From contig JAEORY010000102.1 in NCBI GenBank assembly GCA_016840645.1, forward strand, positions 1-10,481: DNA of 10,481 bases, given 5' to 3'. Within the stretch, counting starts at the first letter, position 1, and each line of letters begins with the position of its first letter. The notes under the pieces were generated by a model. It was not told the DNA's origin. It saw only the letters and a list, made by a program, of their open reading frames with translations, and did not search any database. Made by a program: the position numbers and the translations under genes. This document shows positions 5,717 to 10,481 of the stretch, in pieces. This stretch comes from Candidatus Borrarchaeota archaeon (lineage in GTDB: Archaea > Asgardarchaeota > Sifarchaeia > Borrarchaeales > Borrarchaeaceae).

Positions 5717-6193
5717 ATGAGCGGTTTTGTCGTTATAAATACTCTTCAATATAATAAAGAATTGTCCGAATTGCTTGAAGTCTTTATCAAATCCTTTAAA
5801 GACTATTTTCTAGAAAAGGAATTACACTTTAAGGCACATCAATTCGAACAGGCAATCCGTCATGCGATTGAGTCATCAAAGTTATGCGAGATCTTTGTAG
5901 CTAAAAAAATGAATGATATTATCGGTTTTTCATGTATTATTCAAACTAAACCTCAATACTGGTATCTTGGGCCTTTTGCCGTCCTTCCTGAATATAGACG
6001 ACAAGGTATTGGGAAAATTCTGATAAACAATGCAATAGACTTTGCACATCACAATGGGGGCGGTACTATTTCAATTGTTACCCGCTGGTATAATGAGGCA
6101 GCAATTCGATTTTACAAAAACTTAAACTTTTATATCGATTCGGAATACGTCCACAAGGGGAAGAAAATCGTAAAAATGATACTAGAAATCTGA
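5717..6193 (+). CDS. GNAT family N-acetyltransferase
   Basis: Transfers an acetyl group from acetyl-CoA to an amine; the substrate is not predictable. 158 residues from ATG 5717, the usual size of a single GNAT domain. The acetyl-CoA binding motif A is clear: strand YWYLGPFAVL (81-90), then PEYRRQGIGKILI (91-103) with the R/Q-x-x-G-x-G/A pyrophosphate loop (R95-Q-G-I-G-K). Strand five ISIVTRWYNEAAIRFYKNLNF (119-138) is motif B, with the typical N-x-A-x-x-F-Y-x-x-x-F run. Start: an upstream in-frame TTG (5699) also exists, but the TATA-like element at 5686-5693 predicts a transcript beginning at the ATG at 5717. It ends with TGA, showing TGA works as a stop in this genome. It converges on the DUF3786-like pair with only 6 bases between the stops. 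Confidence 0.92.
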   Translation: MSGFVVINTLQYNKELSELLEVFIKSFKDYFLEKELHFKAHQFEQAIRHAIESSKLCEIFVAKKMNDIIGFSCIIQTKPQYWYLGPFAVLPEYRRQGIGKILINNAIDFAHHNGGGTISIVTRWYNEAAIRFYKNLNFYIDSEYVHKGKKIVKMILEI

Positions 6194-6199
6194 AGAACT

Positions 6200-6940
6200 T
6201 TAAATAAGCCCTGAAAACGAGATCTGTGGCAAATCATCGCAGAATTTTCTTGCTGAACGAATTATTGCATTTAAGTACAGCCATTTAAAGGCATAGACTA
6301 CTCCCGGCATCCACTGCGCTTTTTGCTCATCGAATCTCATTTGAAAATCGTTTGAAGTCACAGCGTAAGTGACCGGAAACTCAGGTATGGGCTTAAACAC
6401 TATGCTCCATCCCTCAGATATCTCGATAAATTCACCACCTAGGTTACTGGCGACCTTTTTTGCGACGTCTCGCTTAATTTGTTGCACTACATCAATCTTC
6501 TTTTGATCTAAAGGTTGCGTTTCAAGAATCTTAGATCCTAAACGTTTCTGTTTTTTTGTCCATAGGAACTCTGCTTCTTGAGCCAACAAGCAAATAAAAA
6601 CAGTGCTAAAAATGATGACATCCTCAGCAGGATATATATCTGCTGATCTGCGATTAAAATAAACGAAAAAATCAGTGCCAAATTCCTCATCTGTGACGAG
6701 GAGACACAAGATCTTTAAGTCTGGAAGAGGTTCAAAAGAAACAGTCCATTTTACGCTCTCATATGGTCTAAAATTCTCAGATATGCCCCCAAGTTTAGCC
6801 GCAAGGATTTTTACTTCGTCGGTTTTGATCTTTTTAAAAATATGCATGCGCTTTTTTGCGTAGCTGAGTACCCTAGTGTGCCATCCGCTCCCAGCACCAA
6901 ATTCTTTAGCTCCTAAATCAATGTATTCTGAGCCGCTCAA
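6200..6940 (-). CDS. DUF3786-like protein, downstream copy of a tandem pair
   Basis: 246 residues, cytosolic. Two similar halves are visible. Half A (about 47-122) has AAKLGG, WTVSFEPLPDLKI, DEEFGTDFFVYFN and YPAEDVIIFSTVFICLL. Half B (about 162-228) has ASNLGG, WSIVFKPIPEFPV, NDFQMRFDEQ and MPGVVYAFKWLYLNAII. The pattern 'F-x-x-L-P-x-x-P ... DEEF ... LFD ... LPAEA' is what I recall of DUF3786, whose function is unknown; the assignment is from memory. The start is TTG 6940, with GAGGT 7 nt upstream; this ribosome site overlaps the TGA stop of the upstream copy, so the two are translationally linked. It is co-linear over its whole length with the upstream copy. Confidence 0.85.
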   Translation of the reverse strand: MSGSEYIDLGAKEFGAGSGWHTRVLSYAKKRMHIFKKIKTDEVKILAAKLGGISENFRPYESVKWTVSFEPLPDLKILCLLVTDEEFGTDFFVYFNRRSADIYPAEDVIIFSTVFICLLAQEAEFLWTKKQKRLGSKILETQPLDQKKIDVVQQIKRDVAKKVASNLGGEFIEISEGWSIVFKPIPEFPVTYAVTSNDFQMRFDEQKAQWMPGVVYAFKWLYLNAIIRSARKFCDDLPQISFSGLI

Positions 6941-6950
6941 ATATACTACC

Positions 6951-7670
6951 TCATAATGAACAGGATGATGTTTCGGGTAATGGTTCTCCCATAAGTTTCC
7001 TTGTCTCTCTGATTACTGCATTTAAATACAGCCACTTAAATGCATACACTACTTCAGGTATCCATTGTGCTTTATCCACATCGTATAAAATTCGAGTTTT
7101 CTTGCCAACTTCGTAAGTAATGGGAAGTGTAGTAATTGGCGTGAATGTAATGCTCCATCCTCCTATTTCTTTAAATTCTCCACCTAAGTTACTGGCAACT
7201 ATCTTGGCTACATCTGGTGTTATGTTTTTTAATATGGCTAATAATTGATTTATGTCTCGCTTCTCTATTATTTGCGTTCCTAATCGCCTACGTTTGTTTG
7301 TCCAAAGAAACTCAGCTTCGTGAGGAAATAAGGTGATAAATGCCAGACTAAAGATAAGAGCATCCTCCGCTGGGTATTTTACGGCATCCTGGTTATAGTA
7401 CACGTAGAATTCGCTCCCAAACTCTTCATCTGCAACTAAAAGGAACAGAATTTTTAAATCGGGTAACGGTTCAAAGCTTACGGTCCACTCGGTATCATAT
7501 AACGTAAAATCTTCAACTGTGGCACCGAGTTTGTTCGCTAATATGACTGCATCTTCTTGAGAAATCTTTTCGAAAAGTTCCATACGATTTCTGGCATATC
7601 CTATGACTTTAGGATGCCATCCGCATCCCTCGCCAAATTCGCGCAGCGTGATATACTCTGAACTGCTCAA
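6951..7670 (-). CDS. DUF3786-like protein, upstream copy of a tandem pair
   Basis: 239 residues from TTG 7670. It aligns end to end with the following gene: SSSEYITL/SGSEYIDL, GWHPKVIGYARNRMELFEKI/GWHTRVLSYAKKRMHIFKKI, VSFEPLPDLKI in both, ASNLGGEF in both, VVYAFKWLYLNA in both. As in its partner, an N-terminal and a C-terminal half resemble each other, so one ancestral half seems to have doubled before the gene itself duplicated. Start: GTG 7682 is in frame four codons earlier, but the TTG corresponds exactly to the TTG start of the paralogue and has GGTG 9 nt upstream. A TATA-like stretch near 7705-7716 would drive both genes. The function is unknown; the DUF3786 link is recall from the DEEF and YPAEDA motifs. 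Confidence 0.84.
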   Translation of the reverse strand: MSSSEYITLREFGEGCGWHPKVIGYARNRMELFEKISQEDAVILANKLGATVEDFTLYDTEWTVSFEPLPDLKILFLLVADEEFGSEFYVYYNQDAVKYPAEDALIFSLAFITLFPHEAEFLWTNKRRRLGTQIIEKRDINQLLAILKNITPDVAKIVASNLGGEFKEIGGWSITFTPITTLPITYEVGKKTRILYDVDKAQWIPEVVYAFKWLYLNAVIRETRKLMGEPLPETSSCSL

Positions 7671-7682
7671 CTTATACGTCAC

Positions 7683-7765
7683 CGTGTATCTCTTTTTTTG
7701 ATATGATTTATTAAGGTGTTTGTTCGTGTATTTTTTAGATAAACATATGGACGGAGGATTCTTGA
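7683..7765. promoter_or_regulatory. Compact divergent promoter region (DUF3786-like pair / OB-fold gene)
   Basis: About 80 bases separate the two oppositely directed genes. The stretch ATGATTTATTAAGG (about 7703-7716) reads as a TATA-like box on both strands (ATTTATTAA forward, TTAATAAAT reverse). This predicts starts near 7735 for the plus gene and near 7683 for the minus pair. The forward side also carries GGAGG (7753-7757), 8 nt before the ATG at 7766. Confidence 0.4.
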
Positions 7766-8137
7766 ATGAAGAAACTACTAAGATCGCGTGAAGGGAAGGC
7801 TACTGTTCCTATTATTATCTTGCTTCTAGTTATTGCTGGCGTAGGAGCTGCGATTTGGGGCGGAGGTCTCTTTTACACGACCGAAATCAGTAGAATTCAA
7901 GCGGATCCAACCGGCTGGGATGGAAAAGACGTCTACATAAAGGGCGAAGTTACTGGAACAATCGACTTTTTGGGTATCCATGGTTTCGTAGTCAATGATG
8001 GCACTGATTCGATATATGTAGACTGGGATGATGTCCTTCCACTAGTTGGAGACACGGTAATTGTGCATGGAACTGTTCACAAACTTGTTACAATAGCCTA
8101 TATTGAAGCAACATCCGTTAGAAACGCTTGGTTCTAA
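7766..8137 (+). CDS. Membrane-anchored OB-fold-like protein
   Basis: 123 residues. A basic N-terminus (MKKLLRSREGK) is followed by one hydrophobic segment (about 14-37, VPIIILLLVIAGVGAAIWGGGLF), acting as an uncleaved anchor with the rest outside. Residues 42-121 look like a small OB-fold barrel: ADPTGWDGKDVYIKGEV (start strand), GFVVNDGTDSIYVDW (strands with D-G-T turn), VGDTVIVHGTV (the Gly-Asp strand) and a last strand IAYIEATSV. This is the layout of CcmE-like and archaeal OB-fold 'nucleic-acid-binding-type' domains, but the heme His of CcmE is not in evidence, so heme delivery is not suggested. GGAGG lies 8 nt before the ATG. It is followed by a T8 run, so probably monocistronic. Exact role unknown. 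Confidence 0.82.
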   Translation: MKKLLRSREGKATVPIIILLLVIAGVGAAIWGGGLFYTTEISRIQADPTGWDGKDVYIKGEVTGTIDFLGIHGFVVNDGTDSIYVDWDDVLPLVGDTVIVHGTVHKLVTIAYIEATSVRNAWF

Positions 8138-8152
8138 GTTATTTCTGTTTCC

Positions 8153-8165
8153 TCTTTTTTTTAAT
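8153..8165 (+). terminator. T-rich archaeal terminator after the OB-fold gene
   Basis: An eight-T run (8155-8162) in a pyrimidine-rich stretch 16 bases after the stop. Such tracts alone can end transcription in archaea; no stem is needed. Confidence 0.5.
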
Positions 8166-8321
8166 TTCGTGGGAATGTAACATCAATTATCGTGCGCCAT
8201 TTAATTGTCATTATAGTTTTTGTATCAGAATCGACTCCTTTCGATGTCTTTAGTGAGAAACGTTATTGTGCGACCAAAAACGGAATATCAACAAATTTCT
8301 CTCTCAGCCGATGAAAGGCGG

Positions 8322-8349
8322 TAGTATTATATAGAATGATATTATACTA
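8322..8349. promoter_or_regulatory. Imperfect 28-bp palindrome with TATA-like arms before the propeller gene
   Basis: The arms TAGTATTATAT and the reverse complement-like ATATTATACTA pair at ten of eleven positions around a short AGAATG centre. Each arm contains a TATTATA TATA-like sequence. A second small inverted repeat CATAT-TCG-ATATG lies just downstream (8351-8363). Either could be a promoter or operator for the gene starting at 8394. The remaining bases from 8166 to 8321 show no gene or recognisable element. Confidence 0.4.
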
Positions 8350-8393
8350 ACATATTCGATATGTAGAATTCGGGAGGCAGGAGAGATAAACAA

Positions 8394-9215
8394 ATGATGC
8401 GTAAGAACCACATTCTAGTTATACTCTTTATTCCCTTATTTTTCACATCTGCTTTCATCCTTGTTTTCAATACAACCGAAGTACAAGCAGCAGAATTAAA
8501 CATTATAGAATCCTTTAATACCCCAGGAACTGGTTCCTGGGGATTGACGTGGGATGGTCAACACCTCTGGGCAGGTGATATTGCCAGAACTAAAATTTTC
8601 AAACTAAGCCCGTCCACTGGAGAGATAGTATACTCCTTTAATTCTCCAGGATCAAGACCTAAAGGATTAGCGTGGGATGGACAATACATATGGAACATCG
8701 ATTCAGTAGATAAAAAAATCTCCAAGATAAATCCTGTTGATGGTAAACTACTCCACTCTTTAGATGCCCCGGAGCACGGTACTGGAGGATTGACGTGGGA
8801 TGGACAATACTTATGGCTTGTCGATCCCGTAAATAAACAAATTCACAAGATAGATTCATCTACTGGTGCTATAGTCCTCTCCTTAAATTCTCCAAGCAGT
8901 ATGCCCGCAGGATTGACGTGGGATGGACAATACTTGTGGAATGTCGATGCGGTTGCAGAGGAGATTTACAAGATAGACCCTTCCACAGGTGAAGTGCTCA
9001 ATTCTTTCAATTCTCCTGGTGAGCAACCAGCTGGACTAACATGGGACGGACAATACTTGTGGAACATCGACATTGTTGACGATAAGATTTACAAACTGGA
9101 GATACCACAAGAGCCATCATTTTGTCTAGGAGCGATCTCAATAAGTATTATTCTACCCGTAGCACTAATTGCTGTCTGGAAATTAAAAAGAAATGATGAA
9201 TATAGTTGCTTTTAA
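8394..9215 (+). CDS. Exported five-repeat beta-propeller protein with C-terminal membrane anchor
   Basis: 273 residues. An N-terminal signal or anchor (about 6-32, HILVILFIPLFFTSAFILVF, possible cleavage at VQA/AEL) leads to five tandem repeats of exactly 41 residues beginning at residue 40. Each reads S-F/L-N-S/T-P-G, then GLTWDGQYLWNVD, then I-x-K-I-D-P-S-T-G-E. This is a YVTN/NHL-like blade pattern of extracellular propellers, which usually bind proteins or sugars. A PQEPSF linker, a helix (about 243-262, LGAISISIILPVALIAVW) and KLKR follow, so the propeller is outside and the tail inside. The P-E-P + helix + basic end resembles PEP/PEF-CTERM sorting tails, but a stable anchor is simpler. 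Ribosome sites GGAGG (8373-8377) and AGGAG (8379-8383) precede ATG 8394; a second ATG follows directly. It ends 17 bases from the convergent DUF2207 gene. Confidence 0.88.
   Translation: MMRKNHILVILFIPLFFTSAFILVFNTTEVQAAELNIIESFNTPGTGSWGLTWDGQHLWAGDIARTKIFKLSPSTGEIVYSFNSPGSRPKGLAWDGQYIWNIDSVDKKISKINPVDGKLLHSLDAPEHGTGGLTWDGQYLWLVDPVNKQIHKIDSSTGAIVLSLNSPSSMPAGLTWDGQYLWNVDAVAEEIYKIDPSTGEVLNSFNSPGEQPAGLTWDGQYLWNIDIVDDKIYKLEIPQEPSFCLGAISISIILPVALIAVWKLKRNDEYSCF
8511..9107 (+). repeat. Five in-frame 123-bp tandem repeats inside the propeller gene
   Basis: Units start at 8511, 8634, 8757, 8880 and 9003 (last unit about 105 bp). The conserved GGATTGACGTGGGATGG or a variant lies at 8541, 8664, 8787, 8910 and 9033, exactly 123 bp apart with no insertion or deletion. 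Units three and four share the longest identical DNA stretches, suggesting recent duplication or gene conversion. Confidence 0.9.
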
Positions 9216-9232
9216 GAAAAAGTGAGGAGCGA

Positions 9233-10481
9233 TTACCCCGCTCCGCCACCTCCACCTCCACCGCCGCCACCTCCACCAGCTCCACCACCTCCAGCACCTC
9301 CAGTACTGCTGGGCATAAGAGTAGATGAAATATCACTCACAAAAGAATCAAACGTGGTGGCAAAGGAGTCAAGCATTGCACCAACTTGCGGAACTGTGAA
9401 GTTTGAAAAGTCCGAATCGGCTCCATATGTGTGTCCGTACGCTGGATGATGATAGTACCACCAATATGGCCAGTACATTCTTCTCCTTCCTGTTCCTGGA
9501 TAACGACGTCTTTTTACACACGATTTTATCCACTTTGAAACATTTAAGCCAGAAATGAAAAGCCACGGCAGATATTCGTCCAAGTATTTCATTGCTTCAT
9601 AAGGTTCACGCATCTTTTTAATTCGCTTTGCTTCCCGTTTCACGTTTCTTAAAAAGAATTTGAATTCTTTATTCACCATTGCCCCGTGTTCCGTTCGATT
9701 AGCCATGAAATTTCCTATTATGATACCAATAAGACCACTCACAAGCACTAGTGTTCCTAACAGAGCGAGTCCTACAGTTCTAAAAAAGAACAGTGAGAAC
9801 ACAATAAAAAATCCTGCTGCCATAACTAAAAAAGCGAATTTTTGATACGTTGCTTTAGTCGCTCTATAAGTCGCGGGAAGTAATTGATGAAGACGCAATT
9901 CCTGTTCTATCACCTCAAGTGCTTCTGCAAATCTATCCGGATTCATAGCTTCAATACGGATTTTTTTGTCGTACTCGTAGATGCTAACCGTTCGCAACAC
10001 ATGCCAATCAATCTTTGTTAGATCTTCAGGTAAATTCTTACTTCTAATGGCATTATATCCGTCGTCTGTTAGGCGTAGAAACGAATCTGATCCATATTGC
10101 CAAAGTTCAAGATAGCCTTTTTTGGCTAAATAGAAAATTGTAACAAGGACGCCTTTCATCGTCGCTCCTTCACTGCGAAGACTTTCCACAATAGCAGGAT
10201 GAAGTTCTCTGGGTGGATTAAGCCCAATAACTTGTTTATTGACAAAAACGGGGGGGTCTCGCCCCCTAAAAAGATAAATTGCTGCATATATACCACTAAA
10301 AATGGCAAAAAAGACCACTCCAATGAGCCATCCAGTTCTGTTGAGATATTGTCTCCAGGAAAAAGGTTGCTCTACGGTAGAAGGGACTCGAACTATGATC
10401 TCGTAGGAGGTGTTAGGTGGCAAATAAGAGTCGTAATACACATCTACAACAGATTTTCCATCATTCTCTGAAATAATAACT
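9233..10481 (-). CDS. DUF2207 membrane protein, C-terminal 415 residues (5' end off window)
   Basis: The frame is open to the right edge (first complete codon ends at 10480), so the GTG at 10441 is not the start. Visible order: the end of the extracytoplasmic N-domain (YLPPNTSYEIIVRVPS), a membrane helix (residues about 51-71), then the DUF2207 signature LNPPRELHPAIVESLRSEG with FYLAKKGYLEL, a winged-helix-like cytosolic part, two adjacent helices (about 215-233 and 235-259), and YLPWLFISGLNVSKWIKS, matching the family's 'yLPyAiaLG...W'. An unusual run of Tyr, Trp and His (MYWPYWWYYHHPAYGHTYG) follows, and the protein ends in a polyglycine tail (GGAGGGGAGG then G10-AG), as is common in DUF2207. 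The function is unknown. The polyglycine codes as CCX triplets on the plus strand. Confidence 0.93.
   Translation of the reverse strand, partial: VIISENDGKSVVDVYYDSYLPPNTSYEIIVRVPSTVEQPFSWRQYLNRTGWLIGVVFFAIFSGIYAAIYLFRGRDPPVFVNKQVIGLNPPRELHPAIVESLRSEGATMKGVLVTIFYLAKKGYLELWQYGSDSFLRLTDDGYNAIRSKNLPEDLTKIDWHVLRTVSIYEYDKKIRIEAMNPDRFAEALEVIEQELRLHQLLPATYRATKATYQKFAFLVMAAGFFIVFSLFFFRTVGLALLGTLVLVSGLIGIIIGNFMANRTEHGAMVNKEFKFFLRNVKREAKRIKKMREPYEAMKYLDEYLPWLFISGLNVSKWIKSCVKRRRYPGTGRRRMYWPYWWYYHHPAYGHTYGADSDFSNFTVPQVGAMLDSFATTFDSFVSDISSTLMPSSTGGAGGGGAGGGGGGGGGGGGAG

Noticed and set aside
7766..8137. OB-fold gene as a CcmE heme chaperone
   Set aside because: Anchor plus OB-like barrel fits in outline, but there is no His/Tyr heme motif and no cytochrome maturation genes nearby.
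9222..9449. Forward frame encoding a polyproline stretch
   Set aside because: It is the complement of the glycine codons of the DUF2207 tail.
10439..10441. GTG as start of the DUF2207 gene
   Set aside because: The frame remains open upstream to the window edge and the family needs a large N-terminal domain with a signal peptide.
1..10481. CRISPR arrays, insertion sequences, tRNA or rRNA genes
   Set aside because: No regularly spaced short repeats, transposase motifs, terminal repeats, or tRNA arms were found by eye on either strand. The only tandem repeats are coding (the propeller blades and the polyglycine tail).

Overview
The window looks like a chromosomal piece of an archaeon, most likely of the Asgard group. 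It is AT-rich with short spacers and TATA-like promoter elements. Some genes carry GAGGT/GGAGG ribosome sites and others look leaderless. Several genes appear to start at TTG. The Asgard assignment rests on two things. One is a protein at the left edge with a Sec23/Sec24-like zinc finger followed by a von Willebrand A (vWA) domain. The other is a small gene that is best read as a selenoprotein, with a eukaryote-like SECIS candidate in its 3' UTR, as has been described for Lokiarchaeota. The assignment is inference: no rRNA or other phylogenetic marker is present.

Layout, left to right. Positions 1-831 (-) hold a truncated zinc-finger + vWA protein. Positions 1119-2477 (+) hold threonine synthase. 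It converges on a (-) pair at 2503-3523: a three-helix membrane protein followed by a coiled-coil + winged-helix protein. A perfect hairpin at 2488-2502 separates the two transcription units. Positions 3789-4157 (-) hold the main discovery, a HesB/IscA-like 'CC/Se motif' gene. Its single in-frame TGA (4023-4025) falls where the family has its redox Cys or Sec, and about 28 nt after its true stop lies a SECIS-like fold (core near 3726-3760). Positions 4292-4870 (-) encode an unknown secreted protein and 5156-5350 (-) a 64-residue CxxC protein. Positions 5717-6193 (+) encode a GNAT acetyltransferase. Positions 6200-7670 (-) hold two tandem DUF3786-like paralogues. From a compact divergent promoter region, 7766-8137 (+) encodes a membrane-anchored OB-fold-like protein. 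Positions 8394-9215 (+) encode an exported five-repeat beta-propeller with a C-terminal anchor. Positions 9233-10481 (-) hold the C-terminal part of a DUF2207 membrane protein with a polyglycine tail.

The genes do not form one pathway. They are mostly single genes or pairs: amino-acid synthesis (thrC), cell-envelope proteins (propeller, OB-fold, secreted protein, DUF2207, three-helix protein), possible membrane-trafficking or scaffold proteins (zinc finger-vWA), and one redox or Fe-S type selenoprotein. No selenocysteine-machinery genes (selB, selD, pstK, sepSecS, tRNA-Sec) lie in the window, so the recoding claim needs the rest of the genome.
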